Translations under genes and position numbers: made by a program | Notes under the pieces: generated by a model | The model's input: only the letters and a program-made list of their open reading frames with translations | What the model was told of the DNA's origin: nothing | Database searches by the model: none | Shown: positions 34,412 through 42,380 of the stretch, piece after piece | Numbering within the stretch: the first letter of the stretch is position 1 | Layout: every line of letters starts with the position of its first letter | DNA from: Actinomycetes bacterium | GTDB taxonomy: Bacteria > Actinomycetota > Acidimicrobiia > Acidimicrobiales > RAAP-2 | Direction: 5' to 3' | DNA length: 64,000 nucleotides | Assembly: GCA_021798955.1 (NCBI GenBank) | Contig: JAJZBK010000001.1 | Span: 217,654-281,653, forward strand

Positions 34412-34792
34412 GTGGGCGTACGCCGGCCCGAGTGGGTAGTCGCCGGGGCCGTGCTGGTGTGCAGCCCCATGCTGCCTGGGGTACTGGACGGCGCCGTCAG
34501 CACCACCACCGCGCTCGAGCGCTTCCTCGGCGCCCTCATCGTGTGCTGGATTGCCGGCGCGCTCATCACGTCCGTCCTCGACCGGTACGCGGACAGCGTC
34601 GACCGGCGGCAGCTCGAGCGAGAGCTAGCTCGACGGACCGGAGCTCCCTCCGGTCACTCCGTCGCCGGTGCTCCGGCCAGTGCTCCTGGCTCCTCGGCGG
34701 GACCGGACCACCCAGCGAGTGCATCCTCTGCGGGGGGAACGGCAGGCGGCTCGAACGGAAGCCAGACCTCGGCCGGCACCGGCACCGCCTGA
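34412..34792 (+). CDS. Small membrane protein between the FlhF-like gene and csrA
   Basis: A 126-residue product from a GTG 5 bp after the previous stop. Residues ~5-25 and ~33-52 are hydrophobic spans separated by a short loop, followed by the charged helix '[14 protein letters not shown]' and a Ser/Gly/Ala-rich tail. I do not recognise the family. Co-orientation and spacing put it in the flhA operon; an export-related or FlhF-partner role is conjecture. Confidence 0.55.
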   Translation: MGVRRPEWVVAGAVLVCSPMLPGVLDGAVSTTTALERFLGALIVCWIAGALITSVLDRYADSVDRRQLERELARRTGAPSGHSVAGAPASAPGSSAGPDHPASASSAGGTAGGSNGSQTSAGTGTA

Positions 34793-34884
34793 CCCCGGCC
34801 CCCAAGCCGCGCCGCTGCCGCCGTGCTCATCGCAGGAGCGCACGCGCTGCAGCACAGGACCCTCGAAGGCGGCCTCCTCCCTCG

Positions 34885-34890
34885 TATACT
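34885..34890 (+). promoter_or_regulatory. Possible -10 element upstream of csrA
   Basis: TATACT at 34885-34890, 33 nt before the csrA GTG, is one of very few AT-rich hexamers in this GC-rich stretch and fits a housekeeping -10. No convincing -35 was found at 17-18 nt. If real, csrA would have its own vegetative promoter besides read-through from flhA. Confidence 0.3.
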
Positions 34891-34922
34891 CGCCCGAGAC
34901 GACGTCGGAGAGGAGGCGGCCC

Positions 34923-35357
34923 GTGCTGGTCTTGAGCCGCCGGTCCCACGAGAGCATCCGGATCGGTGACACCATCGTCATCACGGTCCTCGAGGTCCAC
35001 GGGGACCACGTCAGGATCGGCATCGACGCACCACGCGACGTCGAGGTGCACCGTCAGGAGGTCTACGAGTCGATCCAGGCGGCCAACCTGTCGGCCGCTT
35101 CTCCGACCCCCGAGGCGCTGGCCGCCGCAGCCGCAGCGCTCGGGGGCCACCTCGGCGAGCACAGGCGTGCGGCAAATCCCCAGCCTCGTGCGGGCCTGGC
35201 GTCCAGCCCCGAGGACCCTGCTGGCACTGGTCCGTCCACGGACCCCGGCGCCGACACCGGTCCGGCCACGGACCCCGCCGGCCCAGCGTCAGCCAGGAAC
35301 GCGTGCGACGGTGCTGGTCACCCGCCAGCCGATACCAGGGGAACGGCGACCTCGTAG
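34923..35357 (+). CDS. csrA: CsrA, RNA-binding translational regulator with an extended C-terminal tail
   Basis: Residues 1-65 are a complete CsrA: '[20 protein letters not shown]', '[22 protein letters not shown]'. The GTG at 34923 has GAGGAGG 6 nt upstream. In Bacillus CsrA represses flagellin mRNA and is sequestered by FliW; fliW lies directly opposite here. The protein is 144 residues, about twice the normal length; the extra ~75 residues are Ala/Gly/Pro/Thr-rich. Its 3' end overlaps the fliW 3' end by 40 bp tail-to-tail. Confidence 0.93.
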   Translation: MLVLSRRSHESIRIGDTIVITVLEVHGDHVRIGIDAPRDVEVHRQEVYESIQAANLSAASPTPEALAAAAAALGGHLGEHRRAANPQPRAGLASSPEDPAGTGPSTDPGADTGPATDPAGPASARNACDGAGHPPADTRGTATS

Positions 35358-35809
35358 CCCGAGCCGTGCTGGACGACCTGGGCGGCAGCCCGCGTCCGGC
35401 GGTTGAACACGAGCGGCCCGAGCAGATTGGCCGTAGGCACCCGGCCCTCGTCGGCAAGGGTGACGATGGTGAGCACCACGGCGTCGTCGGCGGTCAGCTC
35501 CAGTCGGGCGACGTGGTCGTCGTCCACCTCCACCGAGTAGTCGGGGAAGAGCAGCCCCGGTGGCACCACGATGAACTCGACCCCGGCTCGGTCGAGGCAG
35601 CGGAGGCGGCAGAACGGCGCGAGCTCCGGCCCGAGCGGCTCGACCACGAAGTGGTGCAGGTCGTCGAAGCCGGGCAGGCCGGTGGCGAAGGTGACCTCGA
35701 CCGGTGCGCCGTCCTCCTCGGCAGGAAAGAAGGGCGCCCCGAGCCCTCCGCCGAGGTTCGGCTCGTCCGGGTCGATGGTGGCCGTCGGGGTGACTCGGAG
35801 TTCGTTCAT
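35318..35809 (-). CDS. fliW: FliW, flagellar assembly factor and CsrA antagonist
   Basis: A 163-residue protein with the FliW core '[21 protein letters not shown]', then '[20 protein letters not shown]' and '[23 protein letters not shown]'. FliW binds flagellin or CsrA, linking filament assembly to translation. It is the last gene of the flgN-flgK-flgL-fliW operon, 46 bp after flgL, the usual flgL-fliW-csrA neighbourhood except that csrA is on the opposite strand. Confidence 0.95.
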   Translation of the reverse strand: MNELRVTPTATIDPDEPNLGGGLGAPFFPAEEDGAPVEVTFATGLPGFDDLHHFVVEPLGPELAPFCRLRCLDRAGVEFIVVPPGLLFPDYSVEVDDDHVARLELTADDAVVLTIVTLADEGRVPTANLLGPLVFNRRTRAAAQVVQHGSGYEVAVPLVSAGG

Positions 35810-35855
35810 CGGAGGTGGCTCGCTTCGCTCGTCTGGTCGTTCGGGGGTGTCCTCA

Positions 35856-36809
35856 TCAGCTCAGGAACTGCACCAGTGAGGGCTGGATGAGCTGCGAGGT
35901 AGCCCACAGGGCGGTCTGGTAGTCGTTCTGCTGGAGCTGCAGGTTGGTGATGGCCTGGGGGAGGTTGACGCTCTGGATCCCCGACAGCTCCTTGTTGATG
36001 GCAGCCTGGCTGGCGGTCACTTGCTGGTTGAGCGAGGACAGCTGCTGGTACTGGGCGCCCAGCTGGGCAGCCTGGTTCTCGACGTTGGAGATGGCGGCGT
36101 CGAGGTTCTTCAGGTCGGGGCCCATGGCGTTGGCCAACGAGGCCTTGGTGTTGGTCTGGATGTCTTGGCTGAGCTGGGCCAGCACCCCGAGGTTGCCCGG
36201 CTGCGTCGAGAGCAGCCCGGTGGTGCCCGTCCCGAAGACGGCGTCGCCGGTCGCGCTGATGGCGACCTGGGTGCCCGGTGCCACGGTCCGTGTTGGTGCC
36301 GAGCCGCCACCCACGTAGATGCCTGCGGCGTCGAACGCCGTGGTCACGTTGCCCGTCCCGGCAAAGATCGCCTGGCCGTCATACGAGGTATTGGCCAGGT
36401 TGAGCAGAGACTGCTGGGCGCTGTTCACCTGGTCGGCCAGCGCCTGGATCGCTGCCGGCGAGTTGGTCAGCGACGCCGAGCTGATCGACAGCACGGTCTG
36501 ACGGACCTGCTGGAGGGTGCTGATCACCTCGTTCATGGTCGAGTTCGCCGTGGACAGCCACCCCAGGCCGTCACTGGCATTGGCGGCATAGGTGTTCGCC
36601 CGGGTCAAGGCGGCGTCGAGCTGCATGATGTTCGACGTCTGGGCCGGGTTGTCGGACGGCTGGTTGACCTGGTTGCCCGTCGAGAGCTGCTCCTCGAGCT
36701 GGGCGATCGACGTCTGGTCGCTCGTCAGGCTGGTGATGGCCTGCTGGTTCATCACCGACGGTGTCAGCTCGATCGCCGGCAACGCGACCCCGCTGAGGAG
36801 GCTGGTCAT
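35856..36809 (-). CDS. flgL: FlgL, hook-filament junction protein
   Basis: Junction protein (HAP3), 317 residues. The flagellin-like N-terminus 'QLEEQLSTGNQVNQPSDNPAQ' and 'TSNIMQLDAALTRANTYA' is diagnostic, as is the C-terminal helix 'NLQLQQNDYQTALWATSQ'. The ATG overlaps the stop of a 35-codon reading frame that bridges from flgK, so translation is probably coupled through it. Confidence 0.93.
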   Translation of the reverse strand: MTSLLSGVALPAIELTPSVMNQQAITSLTSDQTSIAQLEEQLSTGNQVNQPSDNPAQTSNIMQLDAALTRANTYAANASDGLGWLSTANSTMNEVISTLQQVRQTVLSISSASLTNSPAAIQALADQVNSAQQSLLNLANTSYDGQAIFAGTGNVTTAFDAAGIYVGGGSAPTRTVAPGTQVAISATGDAVFGTGTTGLLSTQPGNLGVLAQLSQDIQTNTKASLANAMGPDLKNLDAAISNVENQAAQLGAQYQQLSSLNQQVTASQAAINKELSGIQSVNLPQAITNLQLQQNDYQTALWATSQLIQPSLVQFLS

Positions 36810-36913
36810 GGCCGCACCCCTTCCTCCGTGCCCCCGGTGCCCCCGGCGGCGTCGTGCACGGCGGGCCTCGGCGTGCTCACGTAACCACCCACGGCGGGCC
36901 TCGGCGTGCTCAT
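36806..36913 (-). CDS. 35-codon mini-ORF bridging flgK and flgL
   Basis: Its ATG overlaps the flgK stop (ATGA at 36910-36913) and its TGA overlaps the flgL ATG (ATGA at 36806-36809), exactly filling the gap. It encodes two STPRPAV units from an in-frame 33-bp spaced duplication and a Gly/Thr-rich end. No known family. The most economical reading is a translational-coupling leader; a functional peptide is also possible. It is too short to call confidently as a protein gene. Confidence 0.45.
   Translation of the reverse strand: MSTPRPAVGGYVSTPRPAVHDAAGGTGGTEEGVRP
36858..36912. repeat. 22-bp direct repeat at the flgK stop
   Basis: ACGGCGGGCCTCGGCGTGCT+CA at 36858-36879 and 36891-36912, identical over 22 bp and offset by 33 bp. 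The second copy contains the flgK stop codon. The period of 11 codons preserves the mini-ORF frame. Confidence 0.85.
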
Positions 36914-38304
36914 GTCGCCGCCAAGAGGGACTGCACCATGGCATCGGCCGTGGAGATCACCTTGGCGGACGCCTGGTAGGCCTGCTGGTAAGCGAGCATG
37001 TCGACGGTCTGCTGGTCGGTGTTGACCCCGACCACCGACTGGTAGGCAGCCTGGAGCGACTGGCTGAGCGACTGCTGGGCCTGGCTCTGGCTGGTGATGG
37101 TCTGGACGTCGGAGCCGAGGTTGGTGATGAACGTCCGGTACGCCTGGTCCGGGCCGCTCGCAGCCGTCCCGAGCTCGGCCATGGCCTGGGCGTTGGAGCC
37201 GTCGTTGGCCCCAAAGGTCGACGAGGTCGCGGCGGCAAGCAGCTGCGGGTTGGCGACCACGGCGGCGTTGACGGCGATGTCGGCAGCCGCGCCGGTCGAA
37301 CCAGCCGGGATGGTGAACAGCGGAGCGGAGCCGTCCGGGCCGACGCCCGTCCCGGCTGGGACATCCGTGTTGGCGTTGGCATCCCAACCGACTCCGAGCT
37401 GCGTGTTGACCGTGTTGGCCAGGTTGGTGGCCACCGTGTCGAGCTGGCTCTGGTACTGGGGGATCTTGGTGTTGACCGCCGTGAGCAGCCCGGCGATGGT
37501 GCCACCGCTCACCGGCACCGCCAGCCCCGCCAGGGTGGAGACGAGCGACGTGGTGGGCGGGGCACCGCTCGTCTTGACGGCGAGGGAGTCGGCGGTGTTC
37601 CCCTGCACCATGGCGAACCCGCCGACGTAGACGTCGAGGGCACCGTTGGCCTGGGCGCGGGTGGTGACACCGATGTCCTGACCGAGCTGGTTCACCAGGT
37701 TGTTGCGTTGGTCGATCAACGCGTTCGGCTGCGAGCCCGAGGCGATCGACGACACGATCGACTGGTTGAGCGACGCCACCTGGCTGAAGAGGGTGTTGAC
37801 CTCCGAGGCCACCGAGGCGATCTGCGTGTTGGTGTTGGTAGCCGTCTGGGAGAGCTGGGCGTACTCCTGGTTCAAGGTCGAGGCGAGGTCCTGTGCCTGG
37901 TTGACCACTTCGGTGCGCGGCGCGGTCAACGACGGGTTGGTGGCGATCGAGTCCCACGACGACCAGAACGTCGACAACTGCGAAGCCAGCCCGTTCGACC
38001 CGGGCTCGGGGAAGATCGCCTGCACCGTGCTGAGCGTCTGCTGGAGCGCCGCCGACGAGGCCGACGAGGCCGACGCTGCCAGGTTGTCGGCAGCGAGCAC
38101 GGCGTCGGAGGCCTGGGCAACGCCGTTCACGTAGGCCCCGCTGCCGATGCCGAGCGGGTCGGTGGTCGGCGAGGCGGTGATCTGCGCCTGCTCCGAGACG
38201 AACCCTGGCGTGTTGGCGTTGGCCAAGTTCTGGGCCACCGCGTCCATGCCGTCTCGGGCGGCCTGCAACCCGGTGCCAGCGATGCTGAGGCCAAGCTCTC
38301 CCAC
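36910..38304 (-). CDS. flgK: FlgK, hook-filament junction protein
   Basis: Junction protein (HAP1), 464 residues. The GTG at 38304 has GGGGAG 7 nt upstream and gives 'GELGLSIAGTGLQAARDGMD' followed by 'AVAQNLANANTPGFVSEQ', the FlgK N-terminal signature. The C-terminus 'VNTDQQTVDMLAYQQAYQAS' is the HAP heptad helix. It is somewhat shorter than enterobacterial FlgK (547), with a reduced outer domain. It starts ~15 bp after flgN. Confidence 0.95.
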   Translation of the reverse strand: MGELGLSIAGTGLQAARDGMDAVAQNLANANTPGFVSEQAQITASPTTDPLGIGSGAYVNGVAQASDAVLAADNLAASASSASSAALQQTLSTVQAIFPEPGSNGLASQLSTFWSSWDSIATNPSLTAPRTEVVNQAQDLASTLNQEYAQLSQTATNTNTQIASVASEVNTLFSQVASLNQSIVSSIASGSQPNALIDQRNNLVNQLGQDIGVTTRAQANGALDVYVGGFAMVQGNTADSLAVKTSGAPPTTSLVSTLAGLAVPVSGGTIAGLLTAVNTKIPQYQSQLDTVATNLANTVNTQLGVGWDANANTDVPAGTGVGPDGSAPLFTIPAGSTGAAADIAVNAAVVANPQLLAAATSSTFGANDGSNAQAMAELGTAASGPDQAYRTFITNLGSDVQTITSQSQAQQSLSQSLQAAYQSVVGVNTDQQTVDMLAYQQAYQASAKVISTADAMVQSLLAAT

Positions 38305-38318
38305 GACGACGCTCCCCG

Positions 38319-38804
38319 CTACGCCGTGGCGTTGACCAGGCGGCCATCGCCGCGGGCGGATGGGGGCGAGCCGTCGCGCCGGTAGCCGACCCCCGGCTGA
38401 GCACCGAGATAGGCGAGCGCGTCGGCAGTGGCGGCCACGCGCCGGGCCAGGATCTCCCGGTTGGCCGCCGACACCTGCTCGATGTGGGCGAAGTGCGCGA
38501 GCATCGCCTGGCGGTGCCCGGCCAGCAGCTCGCCCCACGGCTCGGGGGCCGCTGCCGCGAGGTCGGCAAGGGTCGGAGTGGCATCGAGGCCGAGCTCGTC
38601 GGCCAGCTCGGCAACCGCGTGCTCGCGCTTGGCGTCGGCAGCGGCCAGCAGGTCGACCACCTGCTCGACCTCGGCCGTGGCGCGAGACAGCCAGGCGTGG
38701 TGCCCGGCAGCCAGGATCAGGTGCTCCTCGGCCAACTTGAAGCCCAGCAGTTCGAGCACGCCGCGTTCCTGCCACAGCAGGGTGGACAGCTCGTCGAAGC
38801 CCAT
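38319..38804 (-). CDS. flgN: FlgN-like export chaperone for FlgK/FlgL
   Basis: A 161-residue all-helical protein; 'DELSTLLWQERGVLELLGFKL' and 'QVSAANREILARRVA' match the FlgN pattern (N-terminal LL.xE...L..L; C-terminal N..LL). It is the first gene of the flgK-flgL-fliW operon, as expected for FlgN. The ATG at 38804 has no ribosome site and follows the -10 octamer by 7 nt, so the message is probably leaderless. Confidence 0.85.
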   Translation of the reverse strand: MGFDELSTLLWQERGVLELLGFKLAEEHLILAAGHHAWLSRATAEVEQVVDLLAAADAKREHAVAELADELGLDATPTLADLAAAAPEPWGELLAGHRQAMLAHFAHIEQVSAANREILARRVAATADALAYLGAQPGVGYRRDGSPPSARGDGRLVNATA

Positions 38805-38811
38805 GCCGGCA

Positions 38812-38839
38812 CTATCGGCACGCGCTCGTGCAGGGTGTA
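38812..38839 (-). promoter_or_regulatory. Sigma-28-type promoter of flgN-flgK-flgL-fliW
   Basis: Minus strand TACA (38839-38836), 16 nt, GCCGATAG (38819-38812), 7 nt, ATG. The -35 is one base from the enterobacterial TAAA and two from the TCAA seen elsewhere here. Spacing to the start codon is identical to the glycosyltransferase and GGDEF-EAL genes. Confidence 0.58.
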
Positions 38840-39002
38840 GTGGATTTTCGGCTCCCCGAGCCGCCCGGCCCCTCCAGCCCGGACAGTCTTCGAGACGCCC
38901 GAGCCGGTCTCCCCGTCGACCCGGTCTCCCCTGTCGACCGTCAGCCCGAGCTCTCGAGCTGAGCACACCGAAGGTCACACTCGGAATCCCTCCACGTGGC
39001 GG

Positions 39003-39160
39003 GGCTCTATCCTCAAACCGACCCGGTCCAAGCTCATCTCCAACGGACTGATCTACGCCCCCGAGCACGGGTCGTCGCGTTCACCGTCTCGGGTATGGCC
39101 GACTTCATCAGTCGCCAGGCCGACGGCTACACCGCAGACATCGTCGTCGAAGCGATCGAG
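39003..39160 (+). pseudogene. Remnant of an AAA-type ATPase C-terminus (frameshifted)
   Basis: Two frames together read 'KPTRSKLISNGLIYAPEHG' then, after a shift near 39068, 'VVAFTVSGMADFISRQ'. This matches the end of actinobacterial AAA ATP-binding proteins ('L..KGLIYaPehG.vaFTvPgMadFi.R'). There is no start, no Walker motifs and no upstream body. It is a scar of a once larger gene and marks the insertion site between flgN and the motility operon. Confidence 0.6.
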
Positions 39161-39222
39161 CAGAGCTACTTCGGAACGCGAACTCCGGCTTGGTCGCAGC
39201 ACTGCCCCGGCGCTGCCTGACG

Positions 39223-39238
39223 TTATCTGATCTGATAA
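39223..39238. promoter_or_regulatory. Imperfect palindrome and -10 before the toxin-antitoxin-like pair
   Basis: TTATCTGATCTGATAA at 39223-39238 is a near-palindrome (TTATC/GATAA arms) that overlaps GATAAT, a good -10, just 9 nt before the ATG at 39248. It is a plausible autoregulatory operator for the HTH protein encoded downstream. AT-rich sequence like this is otherwise rare here. Confidence 0.45.
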
Positions 39239-39247
39239 TCTAGCAGC

Positions 39248-40072
39248 ATGGTTCCTGGACGTCCAAGAACCCCAAGCGGGACCCCAGCCGGCGGGCAGTT
39301 CGCCCGCAAGGTCAATCCCGAGCGAACGACCGAGCTGGCCTCCGACTCGACGGACAGCGGGGCTACACGAGGGCCAAGTGCAGCCGATTCCCCGAGTCCG
39401 CTGCTCCGTCGATTATTCGAGGCCGCCGCAGCGCTCCAAGAGGTCGTCCCGGACGCCACCCTTGTGGGAGGGTCCGCTGCTGCCTTCTACGCGGGGCACA
39501 GGGACTCTTACGACCACGATCATGTGATCGCTAACCTTGCCGACCACTATGACATGGTGCTCGAAGCTATTGAGTCCCAAGACGGATGGATCACCAACCG
39601 GATGGTCCCGAACAAGCTGATTCTTGGCGAGATCGGAGACATCGAAGCCGGCGTCCGGCAACTCATTAGAAAGACCCCCTTGGAGGTTGAGCAGTACCAG
39701 CTCCCGTCGGGTCGAGTGCTCCGAGTCCCGACGTCTGCCGAAACACTACGCATCAAGGCGTACCTGATCATCGCCCGGAACCAGACTCGTGATTATCTCG
39801 ATGTGGCGGCATTGTCGGACTGGATGGGGCTCAGCTCGGCCGCGAGCGTGCTTGTAGACATCGACCACTTTTACGCTGATCAGCATCGTGGAGGTCTTGG
39901 GGTATCTACTCAAATCGCCGTTCAACTCGCCGATCCTCGACCCAGAGATGCGAAGACGACTCAACACCTGAAGCAATACAAGCGACTTGATAGACGCTGG
40001 CACGACTGGAATGACGTTCGATCTGTGTGCATGGCCGTGTCTCGCCTCATGGTGGAGCAAAAGGATTCCTAG
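39248..40072 (+). CDS. Nucleotidyltransferase-fold protein, AbiEii-like toxin candidate
   Basis: A 274-residue protein. The NTase core is 'ATLVGGSAAAFYAGHRDSYD' with 'DHDHV' (about residues 75-98): the GGSxxxxxxGHRxSxDxD pattern seen in AbiEii-type and related nucleotidyltransferase toxins. The N-terminus carries 'GTPAGGQFARKVNPE', a tag common on actinobacterial mobile toxin-like proteins. GC content and codon use are lower than in the flanking flagellar genes, pointing to transfer. The partner gene starts 2 bp after its stop. Confidence 0.65.
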   Translation: MVPGRPRTPSGTPAGGQFARKVNPERTTELASDSTDSGATRGPSAADSPSPLLRRLFEAAAALQEVVPDATLVGGSAAAFYAGHRDSYDHDHVIANLADHYDMVLEAIESQDGWITNRMVPNKLILGEIGDIEAGVRQLIRKTPLEVEQYQLPSGRVLRVPTSAETLRIKAYLIIARNQTRDYLDVAALSDWMGLSSAASVLVDIDHFYADQHRGGLGVSTQIAVQLADPRPRDAKTTQHLKQYKRLDRRWHDWNDVRSVCMAVSRLMVEQKDS

Positions 40073-40074
40073 TC

Positions 40075-40548
40075 GTGGCCCTCGCTTTCCGCAATCTGAC
40101 CGTTACTCCGGACGACCCCGTGTCCGAGTGGGGTCTGGAAGGCATCCAGACAGCGCTCGAACGCGGCGATCTCTCACATTGGCGACGCATCGCTGCGGAA
40201 GTCCGTCGGGACCCATGGGGGAAGGTCGCATCAGATCTCGTAGACGTCCTGTCGTACTGCCGTCCCTACGGGGTGGGTGACTTGATGGCCGACGTGGTGG
40301 CATCAGCTAGAGCGGATGCCGAGCAGAGCGAACGGGCAAGCGTCTCCGCCGAGGTCCGAGAGATCGTGGAGGCGTCCGGGATGACCGCTGCCGAATTCGC
40401 CGCCCGGATCGGAACGTCGCCGTCGAGGCTCTCCACCTACGCGACCGGCAAGGTGATCCCTTCGGCCGCTCTCATGGTACGGATGCGTCGGCTGTCCTCC
40501 ACACGATCCAGCCACATCGCCTCCTCCGTCGAGAACCACGTTGGCTAG
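40075..40548 (+). CDS. XRE/HTH-type protein, antitoxin candidate
   Basis: A 157-residue protein from a GTG 2 bp after the NTase stop. Residues ~110-145 form an HTH ('[20 protein letters not shown]', then '[11 protein letters not shown]'), typical of XRE. The N-terminal ~90 residues are helical and could bind the toxin. The toxin-first order with a trailing HTH is seen in several NTase toxin modules. An ATG at 40027 is in frame but overlaps the toxin gene by 46 bp. Confidence 0.65.
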   Translation: MALAFRNLTVTPDDPVSEWGLEGIQTALERGDLSHWRRIAAEVRRDPWGKVASDLVDVLSYCRPYGVGDLMADVVASARADAEQSERASVSAEVREIVEASGMTAAEFAARIGTSPSRLSTYATGKVIPSAALMVRMRRLSSTRSSHIASSVENHVG

Positions 40549-41037
40549 CCATGCCCGCGCTGGCAGACGACATGTCAGCGCCGGTGTGGAACTACGAGAC
40601 CGCCGATCCGGCGTCTCCGACGACGTCGTCATCATGCCCTCGGCGTGCGCCGATCGGCAGGGCGGGTGGCCACGTGCTTCGACAACTGACCCAGCCAACC
40701 CCGAACCCGTTGGTCTCGACCGCATCCTGCACGGCGTCGTCACTGCCGTCCGGCCCGGTATGGGCCGTCTCCACCGGCAACATGACCTACGCCCAGCAGC
40801 AGGTCCAAGTCAGCGGCTCAACCACGGGATCAGGAACGGGCACGACCACGGGCCCAACATCGGGTTACTGGGAGGCTGCCTCCGACGGCGGGATCTTCAC
40901 CTTCGGCGATGCCCAGTTCTACGGCTCGATGGGCGGGCACCCGCTGAACGAGCCCATCGTGGGGCTTGCCGAGCATCGCCGTTCTCCGTTGCGGCCGGGT
41001 GATCGCCCACTGGCGCCTTTGCCGTCGTCGGAAGGGG
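40549..41037 (+). pseudogene. Decayed fragment of a 'SDGGIF' repeat protein
   Basis: About 490 bp with no intact gene. At 40865-40972 one frame reads '[20 protein letters not shown]' followed by '[14 protein letters not shown]', one unit of the 42-residue repeat carried intact by the gene at 54759-55646. The upstream Thr/Ser/Gly-rich part has no signal peptide or valid start and downstream units are missing. It is best read as a truncated remnant at the right edge of the acquired patch. Confidence 0.6.
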
Positions 41038-41541
41038 TCACTGGGTGATGAAGTTGGTGAAGTAGATGGCGCTGATCTGCTGGGCTCCCTCGCTAGTGCC
41101 GGCGATCTGCTGGAACGCCTGGAGGAGGGCCGCTTGGGCGGCCGTGCGACCGGCCGGGTTGAGCAGGTCCGGCTGGGTCAGCGCCCCGAACACCGTCAGC
41201 TCGGCGTTGAGGAACTTCGGGTCGTCCTTGGCGATGGCCGTGGGCGAGGCCGGCGCGGTGAGCTGCAGGGCGACCGTCACCTGGAGCAGGTGCCCATCGG
41301 AGAGGTTGATCGTGTTCTGGGGCAGGGACACGATCTGACCCGCTGGGACCGGCTGGCCCGGACGGTAGTGGGGCGGGAAGAGCATCGGCTTGAGCACCAG
41401 CTCGAAGGCGGCGCCGAGCACCACCACGGCGGCCACGACGATGATGAGGAGCTTCTTCGCCCCTCCCTTCTTGGTTGCACCCTCGGCCGGCGGCTCGCCG
41501 TCGCCCGAGGTGGCCTGCGGGGGTGTCAGGGTGGCAGTCAT
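41038..41541 (-). CDS. fliL: FliL, stator-associated basal-body protein
   Basis: A 167-residue single-pass membrane protein. The Lys/Gly-rich cytoplasmic start is followed by the span '[20 protein letters not shown]', then a periplasmic FliL domain with '[17 protein letters not shown]' and the C-terminal 'IYFTNFITQ'. The ATG overlaps the motB stop (TGATG). FliL rings surround and stabilise MotAB stators. It is the last gene of the flbD-motA-motB-fliL operon. Confidence 0.92.
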   Translation of the reverse strand: MTATLTPPQATSGDGEPPAEGATKKGGAKKLLIIVVAAVVVLGAAFELVLKPMLFPPHYRPGQPVPAGQIVSLPQNTINLSDGHLLQVTVALQLTAPASPTAIAKDDPKFLNAELTVFGALTQPDLLNPAGRTAAQAALLQAFQQIAGTSEGAQQISAIYFTNFITQ

Positions 41542-42380
41542 CAGGGCTGGGTCTCTCCTGGTGCGAGGATCACCACGTCGACCCGGCGGTTGCGCGCCAT
41601 GTTGGCCGGCGAGGTGTTGGGGACGATGGGGCGCGTCTTGCCGTAGCCGACGATGGCAAGCCGGTTGGGGTCGATGCCGTCGACGTGGGTGAGCCGGACC
41701 ACCACGTGGGTGGCCCGCTCGGCGGACAGCTCCCAGTTGGTGGCGTACGGGCCGCCGTAGATCGGCTGGTCGTCGGTGTAGCCCTGCACCGCGGCGTTGT
41801 TGGTGTTCATGCGGAGCACGGTGGCGATGGCGTCGACGACTTGGTCCCCGAGGGGCCCGAGGTTGGCCGAGTCGACGGCGTAGAAGATCTTGTCGCTCAG
41901 GATCTGGACGACCAGCTCGTGGGTCGATGCGTTCGGCGAGGCCTGGCTGATGTTGACGTCCGAGGACAGCCCCTGGCTCGCCAGCGCGGACTGCAGCTCG
42001 GCCTGGATGGTGGCGAGCGACTGCGAGCCGGGCGGGCCGGCCGACGGGGCCGTGGTGGTCGGCACCGCCGCTGGCGTCTGGGAGCTCTGAGTGGGCGCCG
42101 CAGCCGTCTGGTTGATGCCGGTAACCGTCCCCGGATGGGACACCAGGCTGTTCTTCTGGAGGAGCCCGGTGCTGTTCTTCACCACGGTGGTGTGGCCAGA
42201 GAACGTGTTCCGCAGGCTCGCCGCCAACGCCTCGAACTTCTGGACGCTGATCGTCGAGAGCGAGAACAGCACGATGAACAGCGCGAGCAGCAACGTGATC
42301 ATGTCGGAGTAGGTGAGGAGCCACCGTTCCATGCCCCCCTCGGCCTCTTCGGCCTCCTCCCGGTGGGGTCGTCGGGCCAT
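41541..42380 (-). CDS. motB: MotB, stator protein
   Basis: Proton-channel and wall-anchoring stator subunit, 279 residues. The plug/TM region 'WLLTYSDMITLLLALFIVLF' carries the essential Asp of MotB. The C-terminal OmpA-like domain includes 'GYTDDQPI', 'NWELSAERATHVV' and 'ARNRRVDVVI'. The Ala/Pro/Thr linker is typical. It overlaps motA by one base. Lack of polar replacements near the Asp suggests proton rather than sodium coupling, by inference. Confidence 0.96.
   Translation of the reverse strand: MARRPHREEAEEAEGGMERWLLTYSDMITLLLALFIVLFSLSTISVQKFEALAASLRNTFSGHTTVVKNSTGLLQKNSLVSHPGTVTGINQTAAAPTQSSQTPAAVPTTTAPSAGPPGSQSLATIQAELQSALASQGLSSDVNISQASPNASTHELVVQILSDKIFYAVDSANLGPLGDQVVDAIATVLRMNTNNAAVQGYTDDQPIYGGPYATNWELSAERATHVVVRLTHVDGIDPNRLAIVGYGKTRPIVPNTSPANMARNRRVDVVILAPGETQP

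Larger units (their letters stand above)
38840..39247. other. Intergenic stretch with the left edge of an acquired patch
   Basis: About 400 bp with no intact gene. The left part (to ~39000) shows nothing recognisable. The right part contains an ATPase remnant and the promoter/operator of the toxin-antitoxin-like pair. Base composition becomes less GC-rich toward the right. Confidence 0.5.
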
